In this document: piece after piece, positions 1 to 8,274 of the stretch
How positions within the stretch are numbered: position 1 is the first letter of the stretch
Layout: each line of letters starts with the position of its first letter
Assembly (NCBI GenBank): GCA_903928895.1
Contig: CAIYSR010000093.1
Coordinates: 62,001-126,000 of the forward strand
Source of the DNA: an uncultured Rhodospirillales bacterium
GTDB lineage: Bacteria; Pseudomonadota; Alphaproteobacteria; Acetobacterales; Acetobacteraceae
DNA length: 64,000 nucleotides
Direction of reading: 5' to 3'
Notes under the pieces: model-generated
The model's input: the letters and a program-made list of their open reading frames with translations, nothing else
Database searches by the model: none
Told to the model about the DNA's origin: nothing
Position numbers and translations under genes: made by a program

Positions 1-249
1 CACATCATCGCCGATCATGGTGGCCTCGCGCCCGGCGTTGACGTGGATGATCGTGCCGTCCTGGATATTGGTTCCCTGGCCGATGCGGATGAAGTTCGTA
101 TCCGCGCGCAGCACGCAGTGGAACCAGATGCCGGAGCCGGCGCCGATCGTGACGTCCCCGATGACGGCCGCGGTCGGGGCGACGAACACGTCGTCAGCCA
201 GAACCGGAAACTTGCCCTCGAAGCCATAGAGCGGCGGGCGATCAGACAT
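1..249 (-). CDS. Gamma-carbonic anhydrase-like hexapeptide protein (partial, C-terminus outside window)
   Basis: The first 83 codons are present, reading from an ATG at 249 toward base 1 with no stop. The translation begins [12 protein letters not shown] and continues with left-handed beta-helix style repeats ([26 protein letters not shown]). This is characteristic of the YrdA/PaaY/CaiE-like gamma carbonic anhydrase family, trimeric metal-binding acyltransferase-fold proteins. The start overlaps the argC stop by 8 bp, so the two genes are probably co-transcribed. Whether all three metal-binding histidines are present cannot be judged because the remainder lies outside the window. The general family assignment is confident, but carbonic anhydrase activity is not established. 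Confidence 0.85.
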   Translation of the reverse strand, partial: MSDRPPLYGFEGKFPVLADDVFVAPTAAVIGDVTIGAGSGIWFHCVLRADTNFIRIGQGTNIQDGTIIHVNAGREATMIGDDV

Positions 250-1198
250 GCGCCATTTCCTTCGCCGCCGCTGCCGTATCGCCCAGCCCCAGCATCAGCC
301 CGATGCATTGCACGGCCGCGCCGGATGCCCCTTTGCCGAGATTGTCGAGCCGGGCCACCAGGACCGCCTGGCGCCGGGCCTCGTTGGCGAACACCCGCAA
401 CTCCAGCACATCAGTGTTGTTGAGCGCCTCCGGCTCCAGCTTGGCATCGGCGGTCGGCGGGACCACCCGCACCAGCTTCTGCCCGGTATAATAGGCGGAG
501 AGGAGGTCGAACAGGTCGCTCCCCTTGGTTCCGGCCGTGAGAGTGTCGAGATGCAGCGGCACCGATACCAGCATGCCCTGTACGTAATGGCCGACGGAGG
601 GCACGAAAATCGGCCTTCGTGTTAGCCCCGCATATTTCTGCGTCTCCGGCACATGCTTGTGCTCCAGCCCGAGCCCGTAGAGTTCGAACGCCGGGCCACC
701 GGAGGCGTCGTGATCGGCGATCATGGATTTTCCGCCGCCGCTGTAGCCGCTGACCGCGTTGATGGTGACCGGGAGATCCGCCGGCATGATCCCAGCCGTC
801 ACCAGCGGCTTCAGCAGCCCGATGGCTCCGGTGGGGTAGCATCCAGGGTTCGCCACCTTGTGCGCGGCGGCGACCTTCTCCGCCTGCCCAGGTGCCATTT
901 CGGGAAACCCGTAGACCCATGCCGGATCGACGCGATGGGCCGTGCTCGCGTCGACGATCTTGGGGGCGTTCGCGCCGAGACTGTCGGCCAGGGCCACGCT
1001 CTCCTTTGCCGCCGCATCGGGCAGGCAGAGCACGACGAGGTCGACCTCCTCCATCATCTCGCGCCGGGCGCCGGGGTCCTTGCGGCGGTCATCGGCGATC
1101 GAGCGCAGGGCAATTCCCGGCACGCGCAGCAGGCGCTCGCGGATGCCCAGACCCGTGGTGCCCGCCTCGCCATCGATGAAGACCGTCTTGTGAACCAT
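242..1198 (-). CDS. argC: N-acetyl-gamma-glutamyl-phosphate reductase, type 2
   Basis: The 318-residue protein catalyses the third step of arginine biosynthesis, NADPH-dependent reduction of N-acetylglutamyl phosphate to the semialdehyde. The start [18 protein letters not shown] gives a Rossmann-type N-terminus. Longer in-frame extension upstream is low-complexity and unlike the family. The catalytic cysteine is in NPGCYPTG, and later family motifs include SGYSGGGK and the HKHVPE segment. Its length of about 310-320 residues matches the short type 2 ArgC group common in Alphaproteobacteria. It lies directly upstream of the carbonic-anhydrase-like gene, with an 8-bp overlap, and is divergent from the flavodoxin-like gene. 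Confidence 0.95.
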   Translation of the reverse strand: MVHKTVFIDGEAGTTGLGIRERLLRVPGIALRSIADDRRKDPGARREMMEEVDLVVLCLPDAAAKESVALADSLGANAPKIVDASTAHRVDPAWVYGFPEMAPGQAEKVAAAHKVANPGCYPTGAIGLLKPLVTAGIMPADLPVTINAVSGYSGGGKSMIADHDASGGPAFELYGLGLEHKHVPETQKYAGLTRRPIFVPSVGHYVQGMLVSVPLHLDTLTAGTKGSDLFDLLSAYYTGQKLVRVVPPTADAKLEPEALNNTDVLELRVFANEARRQAVLVARLDNLGKGASGAAVQCIGLMLGLGDTAAAAKEMAHV

Positions 1199-1333
1199 AT
1201 CGGCGCTCCTTCCGCTGGGGCTATCGTTGAAGTCCCGGGCCCGCCGTTGCAAGAAACAACAACGATGGCCTGTATTGCAGCGCCGCGCTTCCCCCGGCGG
1301 GGCTGCCCTGGGGGAACTCTCGAAAGGATCCCG

Positions 1334-1822
1334 ATGAAGACCCTGCTCCTGGTCTGCCACTCCCGCACCGGCGGCGCCCGGAGCATGGCCGATGCCGCCG
1401 CCGCGGCGGCACGGGCGCATGAGGTGACCCTGCGATACCGGTGCGCCGAAGCCGCTGGACCGCGGGACCTGATCGAGGCGGATGGCTATCTCTTCGCGGC
1501 GCCTGAAAACCTGGCCGCTCTTGCCGGTGCGATGAAGGAGTTCTTCGACCGCTGCTATTATCCCGCTCTCGGCCGCCTCAATGGTCGGCCCTATGCCGGC
1601 CTTATCTGCGCTGGCACCGACGGCGGCGGGGCCGCGCGGCAGCTTGCCCGCATCGCCACAGGCTGGCGCCTGCGCGAAGTTGCCCCGCCGGTCATCGTGC
1701 GCACCGGGGCGCAGACCGAAGAGGCCATCCTGGCGCCGAAGACGATCCTGCCCAGCGAGATCGCGCGCTGCGCCGAACTTGGGGCGACGCTCGCGGCAGG
1801 GATGGCGCTGGGAATTTTCTGA
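1334..1822 (+). CDS. Flavodoxin-like / NAD(P)H-dependent oxidoreductase family protein
   Basis: This 162-residue protein starts [20 protein letters not shown], the beta1-loop phosphate-binding pattern (S-x-T-G) of flavodoxin-fold FMN proteins. An F-A-A-P-E-N segment and [11 protein letters not shown] near residue 95 fit the isoalloxazine and phosphate loops. The start is chosen at the ATG preceded by a GAAAGGA ribosome-binding site. The open frame extends far upstream but only as antisense to argC. The specific substrate is unknown; it probably carries FMN and acts in the cytoplasm. It stands alone on the plus strand between two minus-strand genes. Confidence 0.8.
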   Translation: MKTLLLVCHSRTGGARSMADAAAAAARAHEVTLRYRCAEAAGPRDLIEADGYLFAAPENLAALAGAMKEFFDRCYYPALGRLNGRPYAGLICAGTDGGGAARQLARIATGWRLREVAPPVIVRTGAQTEEAILAPKTILPSEIARCAELGATLAAGMALGIF

Positions 1823-1867
1823 GACCGCGGGATCGCGGCGTGGGATGGTGCGAAACCGCGCCCCTCC

Positions 1868-2437
1868 CTATTTTGCTGCGCCCGCGGGACACTCGGACGG
1901 CGGCGGAAAGCTGCCATCCGCGAGGCAGACCGGGACTGTCACCGTCCGCACCGGCGTATCCCCTGGCAGGGGGGCGCAGCCCGCCCCCTGTGGGATGCAG
2001 GTGCCGGCGACCAGCGCAGTCACCATCACGGTTCGTGGGAGTTTCGCATGATCCAGGGCATAGCCGACCGAGAAGGTCTCGTTGATCAAGGCATGCGCCG
2101 GGCCGCCCTTGAGCGGATCGTCCGCCGGCACTTTCAGCCCGCTCACGAGGCTTCCACCCTGCAGCAGATGTCCATCGGCGGAGAACAGCACCGGCTTGTA
2201 GCTCAGCACATAGGTGGTCGCGCTGCCCGAAAGCGTCGCGCACGCCTGCAACTGGACGATCGTCTGGCGCGACTGCGGCCCGGCGCCTGGCACCGTGGTC
2301 TCGTAGACCACGAATTTCGCGTCGCGGATCGCGACCGGCCCCTCCCCCGGCGCGGCTGGCGCAAGACAGGCGGCGGACTGCGCGTGCGCGCCCCCGCAGA
2401 CCAGCAGCGCCGCCGCCATGATCGCCCACATTCGCAT
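1868..2437 (-). CDS. Secreted hypothetical protein with N-terminal signal peptide
   Basis: A protein of about 189 residues with a clear Sec signal peptide: MRMWAIMAAALLVCGGAHA followed by a QS cleavage context. The mature part has five or so cysteines (AACLAP, LQACATL, AGTCIPQGAGCAP, VPVCLADG, PSECPAG), suggesting disulfide bonds in the periplasm. I do not recognise a domain. Three ATG codons lie close together at 2443, 2437 and 2431. The AAGGGG ribosome-binding site sits 6 bp before the second, so 2437 is preferred. It is divergent from the beta-propeller gene downstream. Confidence 0.7.
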   Translation of the reverse strand: MRMWAIMAAALLVCGGAHAQSAACLAPAAPGEGPVAIRDAKFVVYETTVPGAGPQSRQTIVQLQACATLSGSATTYVLSYKPVLFSADGHLLQGGSLVSGLKVPADDPLKGGPAHALINETFSVGYALDHAKLPRTVMVTALVAGTCIPQGAGCAPLPGDTPVRTVTVPVCLADGSFPPPSECPAGAAK

Positions 2438-2540
2438 TGCCATCCCCTTCAGGTCGTGCCGAGGGGGAATGCTATCACACCCCTTGCCACCCTGCCCACG
2501 CTGGACAACGCTGTCTCCCGCCCATCCGCCGCGAGGCCTC

Positions 2541-3503
2541 ATGTTCAGTGTCCGCCGTTTGCTCGACCGTCCCATCATCACGCCGGACCTTCACGCCAGC
2601 CTCGGCCCCAACATCCAGGGTCCTTCGCTGATCCGTGCGCCGGAGTGGCTCCCCAACCGCCTCGGCGCCTATTATCTCTATTTTGCCGATCACAAGGGCA
2701 GCTACATCCGCCTCGCTTATGCCGACCGGCTCGAGGGGCCTTGGACGATCCATCCCTCGGGCAGCCTCCATCTTGCGGAGTCCGGCTTCCTCACCGAACC
2801 CCCAATTGTGACACCGGAGCAGGTCGCCGCCCTCGCAGCCCAGGCCCAGCGCAACGGCATCACCATCGCCCATGATTGGGCCGCCGAAGTCACCCTGCCG
2901 CACATCGCCTCCCCGGACGTCCATGTCGATCATGTTCGGCGCCGAATTATCATGTACTATCACGGACTCGAAGGCGTCGCCCGCCAGGGGACCCGCGTCG
3001 CGACGTCGCCGAACGGTGTGGCTTTTGCGTCCGCCCCAGCCATCCTCGGCAAATCGTATTTCCGGGTTTTCCGTCATGGCGGCCATTTCTATGCCATGGC
3101 GATGCCCGGCCAGTTCTACCGCTCCGCCGGCGGGCTGGCCGGGTTCGAGGCCGGGCCGTTGTTGTTCAACCCGAACATGCGCCATGCTGCCGTGCTCACG
3201 CGCGGCGACACGCTTCTCGTTTTCTGGACCCAGGTGGGCGACGTCCCCGAGCGCATACTGCTTAGCCGGATCGACATTTCCGGCGACTGGCTGGGCTGGA
3301 AGGACGCGCCTGCCACCGAAATCCTACGTCCCGAACGCAACTGGGAAGGCGCCGGCGCGGCGATGGCGCCGTCCGTCCGCAGCACCGCCTATGGTCTGGT
3401 CAATCAGCTCCGCGATCCGGCGATTTTCGAAGAGGACGGCAGGCTCTACCTCCTTTATGCCGTTGGTGGTGAAAGCGGCATCGCCATCGCGGAGCTTCGC
3501 TAG
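2541..3503 (+). CDS. Glycoside hydrolase family 43-like five-bladed beta-propeller protein
   Basis: A 320-residue protein without an obvious signal peptide. Its N-terminal region contains IRAPEWLPNRLGAYYLYFADH and IRLAYADRLEGPW, the repeated blade pattern of GH43/GH32/GH62-type beta-propellers, and LRDPAIFEEDGRLYLLYA near the C-terminus is the last-blade signature. These folds hydrolyse or bind arabinosides, xylosides and related sugars. The substrate cannot be deduced, and non-enzymatic members exist. The ATG at 2541 is used because the upstream open frame overlaps the signal-peptide gene on the other strand. The 3' end shares the palindrome CTAG (3500-3503) with the stop codon of the convergent methyltransferase. 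Confidence 0.75.
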   Translation: MFSVRRLLDRPIITPDLHASLGPNIQGPSLIRAPEWLPNRLGAYYLYFADHKGSYIRLAYADRLEGPWTIHPSGSLHLAESGFLTEPPIVTPEQVAALAAQAQRNGITIAHDWAAEVTLPHIASPDVHVDHVRRRIIMYYHGLEGVARQGTRVATSPNGVAFASAPAILGKSYFRVFRHGGHFYAMAMPGQFYRSAGGLAGFEAGPLLFNPNMRHAAVLTRGDTLLVFWTQVGDVPERILLSRIDISGDWLGWKDAPATEILRPERNWEGAGAAMAPSVRSTAYGLVNQLRDPAIFEEDGRLYLLYAVGGESGIAIAELR

Positions 3504-4279
3504 CCATCCTCCAGGCGCGAGAGGCGTTCGCGGGCGATGGCGACGTAGGCCGGGTCGATGTCGATGCCGATGCCGTGCGCGTGCTCAAGCCGGGCGGCGA
3601 CCAGAGTGGTGCCGGTTCCCATGAACGGATCCAACACCACCGGAGCGGGGCGGCCGTGCAGGCGGATGCACCAGCGGGGCAGATCGACCGGGAAAGTGCC
3701 GGGATGATGGAACTTCTCGGCGCGGCTCTGCACCGTTGCGTAGGGGATGAACCAGGTGTTGCCGCGGCAGCGCAGGTCCCGCACATGGCCGCGCCGGGCG
3801 ATGTTGGACTTGTCCTTGAAGGGAACCCCGATGGCGAGCCGATCGAGCTTCACGTTGCCGTCGAGGGTGAGGTGGAAAATATGCTCGTGCGCATGGTTGA
3901 GGAAGCGCGTGCCGCCGACCGGCTTGTAGTGGCCCACGGAATCGCTGCCGGTGGCGATGGATTTGATCCAGGTGATGTGGTTCTGCAGCACGAAGAGCGG
4001 ACGCAGCCGGACGATGAGCTCGAACGGCAGCCAGGGCCGTGCGGAGGAGCCTGAGATGTTGAGGAAGAAGGAGGCGTCGGGCTTCATCACCCGTCGGACC
4101 GCCTCGGCCACGCGGACCATCCAGTCGAGATACTCGGCATCCTCGCGGCGGTCCTGGTAGGACGCGTAACGCAAATCGAGGTTGTAGGGCGGCGAGGTCA
4201 CCACGACGTCCACGCTCGCCGGCGTCAGGGCGGCGAGCACGGCGCGACAATCGCCGCAATGGATCTCGGGCGCGGTCAC
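3500..4279 (-). CDS. Site-specific DNA methyltransferase (orphan, beta-type motif order)
   Basis: A 259-residue amino-methyltransferase. The catalytic motif IV TSPPYN is at residues 28-33 and the AdoMet-binding motif I DPFMGTGTT at 217-225, the order of beta-class N6-adenine/N4-cytosine enzymes. The TSPPY form occurs in both N4C and N6A enzymes, so the modified base is undetermined. No restriction endonuclease lies nearby, so it is probably an orphan regulatory or housekeeping methylase. It lacks the extra C-terminal domain of CcrM. A GTG start 10 bp after the mltA stop is used because homology to the family begins there. It is probably co-transcribed with mltA. Confidence 0.85.
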   Translation of the reverse strand: MTAPEIHCGDCRAVLAALTPASVDVVVTSPPYNLDLRYASYQDRREDAEYLDWMVRVAEAVRRVMKPDASFFLNISGSSARPWLPFELIVRLRPLFVLQNHITWIKSIATGSDSVGHYKPVGGTRFLNHAHEHIFHLTLDGNVKLDRLAIGVPFKDKSNIARRGHVRDLRCRGNTWFIPYATVQSRAEKFHHPGTFPVDLPRWCIRLHGRPAPVVLDPFMGTGTTLVAARLEHAHGIGIDIDPAYVAIARERLSRLEDG

Positions 4280-4289
4280 GGGTGGCGGC

Positions 4290-5471
4290 CTACTGGGCGG
4301 CAGTGACCGACGCCTTGGGCAGCAGGATGAACTCGCGGCCCTGCTGGCGCATCCGGCCGGCTCGTTCCTCTGCATCGCGGCCCCAGCCGAAGAACAGGTC
4401 GGTGCGGATGGCGCCCTTGATGGCGCCGCCGAGGTCATGCGCCATCACCAGGCGCTGAATATTGGTGCTGTCGAGCGGGTCGCGGGTTTCCACCCAGAGC
4501 GGCGCGCCGAGCGGGATGAAGCTCTTGTCGACCGCGGCGGATCGCAGCGGGGCGAGCGGCACGCCGAGCGCGCCGGGCGGGCCGGCATCGGCTGTCATGC
4601 CGGAGAGCTCACGGAAGAAGACGTAGGACGGGTTCTGGTTCATCACCCCTGCCGCCTCGCGCGGATGCGCCACCAGCCAGGCGCGGATGGTCTGCATCGA
4701 GACCTGCTCCAGCGTCATCTCGCCGCGATCGACCAGCACCCGGCCGATGGGGACATAGGTCTGGCCGTTCTGCCCGTCATAGGAGACGCGCACGGTGCGG
4801 TTGTCCGCCAGGATGATCCGGCCGGCGCCCTGGATGTGCAGGAAGAAGGAGTCGATCGGGTCTGCCAGCCACAACATCTCCAGGCCCTTCTTGCGCAGGG
4901 CGCCGGCCTCGATTTGCGCGCGGCTGAAGAACGGGGCACGCCGCGCGGTGGCGCCGAGCTCGGGGGGGCGGCGATAGAGTGGATATTTGAACACCGCGGT
5001 CGGGGTGCGCGAGCCGCGGATTTCGGGCTCGTAGTAGCCGGTGAACAGGCCCGATGCGCTGCCGTCGGACGACAGGCCATAGGGCTGAAAATGGGCCTCG
5101 AAGAAGGTGCGCGCCGCGGCATCGTCGCCGGGTTTCAGACTGCGGGCGGCGGCACAGGCGGCGCGCCATTGCGCGCCAGTGCCGCCCCGGCTGGCCGCCT
5201 CGCCGGCGCCGCCAAGCGCCTGGGCCGGATTGGCGGTGAACTGCGTGCAACTCGCGAGGAAACCGGGCACCGCCTGGGCGTGGCGTTCGGCGCCCCAGCC
5301 CGCGAGGTGTTCGAAGCGCACCGGGGTCATCGCCGGCCCCGGCCCAGTTGGAACGGCCCAGCCGGGGGCGTCGGTCGACAGTGGGCCGGCGCTGGAGATG
5401 GTGCTGCCGACGGGTTGGGTGCAGGCGGCAAGCAAAGCAAGGCTGGCGGCGCCGGCAAGGCGAGCGATCAT
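4290..5471 (-). CDS. mltA: Membrane-bound lytic murein transglycosylase A
   Basis: A 393-residue outer-membrane lipoprotein that cleaves peptidoglycan glycan strands to 1,6-anhydromuropeptides. The signal peptide carries a lipobox, LLAAC, near residue 17. MltA-domain motifs include LFTGYYEPEIRGS, DSFFLHIQGAGR and VSYDGQNG. The C-terminal 3D domain carries MAHDLGGAIKG and RTDLFFGWG with the expected aspartates. An in-frame GTG at 5483, overlapping the upstream TAG as TAGTG, would add four residues and is an equally possible start. It follows the Tim44-like gene, a pairing common in Alphaproteobacteria. Confidence 0.95.
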   Translation of the reverse strand: MIARLAGAASLALLAACTQPVGSTISSAGPLSTDAPGWAVPTGPGPAMTPVRFEHLAGWGAERHAQAVPGFLASCTQFTANPAQALGGAGEAASRGGTGAQWRAACAAARSLKPGDDAAARTFFEAHFQPYGLSSDGSASGLFTGYYEPEIRGSRTPTAVFKYPLYRRPPELGATARRAPFFSRAQIEAGALRKKGLEMLWLADPIDSFFLHIQGAGRIILADNRTVRVSYDGQNGQTYVPIGRVLVDRGEMTLEQVSMQTIRAWLVAHPREAAGVMNQNPSYVFFRELSGMTADAGPPGALGVPLAPLRSAAVDKSFIPLGAPLWVETRDPLDSTNIQRLVMAHDLGGAIKGAIRTDLFFGWGRDAEERAGRMRQQGREFILLPKASVTAAQ

Positions 5472-5482
5472 GGCGCGGTTCA

Positions 5483-6151
5483 CTATGCGCTGCGTGCGGA
5501 CACGAGGCGCCAGACAGGGTCGGGCGAGGCGAGGTTGCGCTCGAAGGTCCACAGATCGGTAATCTCGGTGACGGCATCGGTTCCGGCTGCCGGCAACCCG
5601 TCGCGACCCAGGGTTAGGTTGATCTGGTCGGATACCAGGCGGACGGTGATGTCGGCGATGTTGCCGCGCAGGTCGGCCTGCTCGATGGTGGCGCTCTCGA
5701 TGGTTCGGATTTCGGTGCGCTGGCTCTCGCCGGCAGCTTCGCGGGCCGCGATGGCGCCCTCGAAGGCGTGCCATGTGTCCTCCGACAGCAGCGGCCGCAG
5801 GGCGGCACGGTCACCGGCAGCGAACGCGGTCACGATGATACGGAATGCCGCTTCGGCGCCGTCGAGGAAGCGCGCGGCGTCGAACATGCGGTCGATACCG
5901 CTCATCCGTGTGAGGGCCTGGCCGGCGGGGCTGGCCGAGGCTGGCAGGACACGCGGCGGCGGCGGGGGGGTGCCATCGATGGTCGGACCGGCCGGGCGCG
6001 GCGGCACGGGGCGAAAGGCCGCCTCGACCGGCTCATGCGGCTGCTCGAAGCCCTGCCGGCGGCCGAGCACGCTGCGCAGGCGCAATACCAGGAACGCCGC
6101 GATCATGGCGAACAGCACGATGTCGATCGGGAACCCGCCGCTGCCGCCCAT
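5483..6151 (-). CDS. Tim44/TimA-like domain membrane protein
   Basis: A 222-residue protein with one N-terminal membrane segment (IDIVLFAMIAAFLVLRLRSVLG), a proline-rich linker (VPPRPAG, PPPPPRV) and a C-terminal Tim44-like domain of about 150 residues. That domain includes GAEAAFRIIVTAFAAGDRAALRP, DLRGNIADITVRLVSDQ and DLWTFERN. In Alphaproteobacteria, TimA relatives of the mitochondrial import factor are periplasmic-facing or inner-membrane proteins of uncertain role. A GAGGAG ribosome-binding site stands about 10 bp upstream of the ATG. The gene leads into mltA with a 1-bp stop/GTG contact. Confidence 0.85.
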   Translation of the reverse strand: MGGSGGFPIDIVLFAMIAAFLVLRLRSVLGRRQGFEQPHEPVEAAFRPVPPRPAGPTIDGTPPPPPRVLPASASPAGQALTRMSGIDRMFDAARFLDGAEAAFRIIVTAFAAGDRAALRPLLSEDTWHAFEGAIAAREAAGESQRTEIRTIESATIEQADLRGNIADITVRLVSDQINLTLGRDGLPAAGTDAVTEITDLWTFERNLASPDPVWRLVSARSA

Positions 6152-6307
6152 ACCGCTCGTACTCCTCAATGCGCGCGGGGGTCCCGCGCGGTGGCGTCGA
6201 TGTGACCTCACAACACATAGGGCGCCCGACCGCGCCGCACAACAAACTCCGATGAATCGGGCACTGCGGGATTGCTTCCGGACCGGGTGCGGGGTAGAGC
6301 GCGCGCC

Positions 6308-6862
6308 ATGATCCTGCTTCGTCATGGCCAGAGCGAGTTCAACCTGCTGTTCACGCAGACCAAGCGTGATCCCGGTATTGTCGACCCCAAGCTGACGCCG
6401 CTCGGACACCAGCAGGCCCAGGCCGCAGCAGAGGCGCTCCGAGGCGAGGGCATCCGGCGCATCATTGCCTCGCCCTACACGCGGGCTCTGGAAACCGCGG
6501 CGCCGATCGCCCATGCGCTAGGCCTCGATGTCATCGTTAACCCGGTCGTCGGCGAGCGCTATGCATTCGCGTGCGACATCGGATCGCCTCGCACCGAACT
6601 CGAACGCCTCTGGCCGCATCATGATTTTACCGGGATCGATGAGATCTGGTGGCCCCAGATCGAGGAGCCTGTCGAAACCCTGGCCGGACGCGCGACGCGC
6701 TTTCGCGCGGAGATGGCCGCACTCAGGGACTGGGCGGACACCTTGGTGGTGAGTCACTGGGGCTTCATCCTGGCGATGACCGGGCAGAAGGTGGTAAACG
6801 GCCAGCTTCTGCGCTGCGATCCCACGGACCCGGCGCCTGACGGCTTTAGCTGGCACCACTGA
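6308..6862 (+). CDS. Histidine phosphatase family protein (phosphoglycerate-mutase-like)
   Basis: This 184-residue protein starts MILLRHGQSEFN, the RHG motif with the phospho-accepting histidine, and has the second-arm ASPYTRALETA and a second histidine in VVSHWGFILAM. The insertion ERYAFACDIG is shared with a subset of histidine phosphatases. It is probably a small-molecule or sugar phosphatase rather than a glycolytic mutase, but the substrate is not deducible. It is divergent from the Tim44-like gene and lies upstream of secB. Confidence 0.85.
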   Translation: MILLRHGQSEFNLLFTQTKRDPGIVDPKLTPLGHQQAQAAAEALRGEGIRRIIASPYTRALETAAPIAHALGLDVIVNPVVGERYAFACDIGSPRTELERLWPHHDFTGIDEIWWPQIEEPVETLAGRATRFRAEMAALRDWADTLVVSHWGFILAMTGQKVVNGQLLRCDPTDPAPDGFSWHH

Positions 6863-6960
6863 GCGGCCTGCTCGGAGCCGTCCATCGAAAGCGTTGCTTT
6901 CTTCCCGGGCGCGCCTGTGCTACCCGCCCCCCGCAACTTGCGTGCGATCAATCGGAGACC

Positions 6961-7461
6961 ATGATGTCCGCCACCCCTCCCGGCCTGCCCGAAGCCACAC
7001 CGGCAACCCCGATCTCGGTTAACATCCAGTATATCAAGGACCTTTCCTTCGAGGTTCCGGGTGCGCCGATGATCTACACCACGCTCAAGGCCCCCCCGCG
7101 CGTGGACATCAACCTCGACGTGCAGGCCCGTCGTATCCAGGACGGCCAGAACGTCTTTGAGGTAACCCTGGCGATCCGTGCCGAGGCGACCGAACCGACC
7201 AGCAACGGCGGCGCTCCGGGACCACGCGTGTTTCTGGCGGAACTCGCCTATTCCGGCGTGTTCACCCTCGCCGGCATCCCGGACAACACGGTGGAGCCGG
7301 TGTTGCTGGTGGAATGCCCGCGCATCCTGTTCCCCTATGCCCGCTCCATCCTGTCCGACGTGACGCGCGACGGCGGGTTCCCGCCCGTATTGGTGCAGCC
7401 GATCGACTTCCTCGCGCTGTGGCAGAAGAACCGTGAGAAGGCCACCGCCGCGGCGAACTGA
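6961..7461 (+). CDS. secB: Protein-export chaperone SecB
   Basis: A 166-residue cytosolic homotetrameric chaperone that holds precursor proteins for SecA. The family core is present: INIQYIKDLSFEVP-type segment near residue 22, YSGVFTL, LLVECPRILFPYARSILSDVTRDGGFPPV-type region, and QPIDFLALW near the end. GGAG lies 3 bp before the first ATG and 6 bp before a second ATG at 6964, so either could start translation. A strong terminator follows at 7482. The closeness to the Tim44-like gene is conserved in many Alphaproteobacteria. Confidence 0.97.
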   Translation: MMSATPPGLPEATPATPISVNIQYIKDLSFEVPGAPMIYTTLKAPPRVDINLDVQARRIQDGQNVFEVTLAIRAEATEPTSNGGAPGPRVFLAELAYSGVFTLAGIPDNTVEPVLLVECPRILFPYARSILSDVTRDGGFPPVLVQPIDFLALWQKNREKATAAAN

Positions 7462-7481
7462 GACGGACCGGCCTGATCATG

Positions 7482-7523
7482 AAAAGGGGATGGGCCGCCA
7501 AGGCGACCCGCCCCTTTTTCTTT
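7482..7523 (+). terminator. Rho-independent terminator after secB
   Basis: AAAAGGGG at 7482-7489 pairs with CCCCTTTT after 7510, and the inner arms TGGGCCGCC and GGCGACCCG extend the stem. A run of T (CTTTTTCTTT) follows. It sits 20 bp after the secB stop and isolates secB from modBC. Confidence 0.8.
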
Positions 7524-7587
7524 CGTGTCTCGCTATGCTTTTTTGGATATATCGTTGGCCACGCGCGGCGGGGAGATGGCGGGGCTG

Positions 7588-8274
7588 ATGTTCGAAGCGG
7601 AGGATTGGGAGGCGATCCGGCTGACCCTGGTGGTCGCCGCCCGGGCCGTGGGGTTCGCGCTACCGCTCGCGGTGCTGACCGCAGGGGTACTGGCGCGGAC
7701 CCGCTTCGCCGGGCGGACGGTGCTCAATACCCTGGTCCATCTGCCGCTGGTGTTGCCGCCGGTGGTGACCGGGTGGCTTCTGCTGATCGTCTTCGGAGTA
7801 CGCGGGCCGCTCGGGGCGTGGCTGAATGACTGGTTTGGCATGCGCCTCGTCTTCACCACCAATGGCGCCAGCCTCGCCTGCGCGGTGATGACGTTTCCGG
7901 TGATGGTGCGCGCCATCCGGCTGTCGCTGGAAGCGGTCGACCCCGGGCTCGAGGCGGCGGCGCTCGGGCTGGGTGCAGGCTGGTTCGACCGCATGGTGAA
8001 CATAACCTTGCCGCTGGCCTCCCCTGGGATCCTGGTCGGCGGCATCGTTGGCTACGCAACGTGTCTGGGTGAATTCGGCGCGGTGATCACCTTCGCCGCG
8101 AGCATCCCCGGCGAGACCCGCACCTTGCCGCTGGCGATCTATGCGGCCTTGCAGGCCCCCGGCGGCGAGGGGCGGGCGGCGGCGCTGGCGTTGGTCTCGC
8201 TCGCCCTCGCATTGGCCGGGCTGCTGTTGTCGGAGTGGCTGGGGCGGGGGCTGAACCGGGTGTTGGGGCGATGA
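7588..8274 (+). CDS. modB: Molybdate ABC transporter permease ModB
   Basis: Inner-membrane permease for molybdate, with several hydrophobic helices. Family motifs include LVHLPLVLPPVVTGWLLL, VMVRAIRLSLEAVD, and the EAA loop AALGLGAGWFDRMVNITLPLA followed by LGEFGAVITFAASIPGETRTLP. The ATG at 7588 gives 228 residues, close to the E. coli protein. An ATG at 7576 and a GTG at 7525 are in frame, but the latter would sit close to the secB terminator. No modA binding-protein gene precedes it. The stop overlaps the modC start as ATGA. Confidence 0.9.
   Translation: MFEAEDWEAIRLTLVVAARAVGFALPLAVLTAGVLARTRFAGRTVLNTLVHLPLVLPPVVTGWLLLIVFGVRGPLGAWLNDWFGMRLVFTTNGASLACAVMTFPVMVRAIRLSLEAVDPGLEAAALGLGAGWFDRMVNITLPLASPGILVGGIVGYATCLGEFGAVITFAASIPGETRTLPLAIYAALQAPGGEGRAAALALVSLALALAGLLLSEWLGRGLNRVLGR

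Noticed and set aside
653-1333. N-terminal extension of the flavodoxin-like protein
   Set aside because: This part is antisense to argC; the ATG at 1334 has a good ribosome-binding site and starts at the fold's first strand.
4437-6311. Long open frame on the plus strand, 624 codons, opposite mltA and the Tim44-like gene
   Set aside because: Low-complexity, His/Arg/Gly-rich translation and no family motif; it is the antisense shadow of two well-supported genes in GC-rich DNA.
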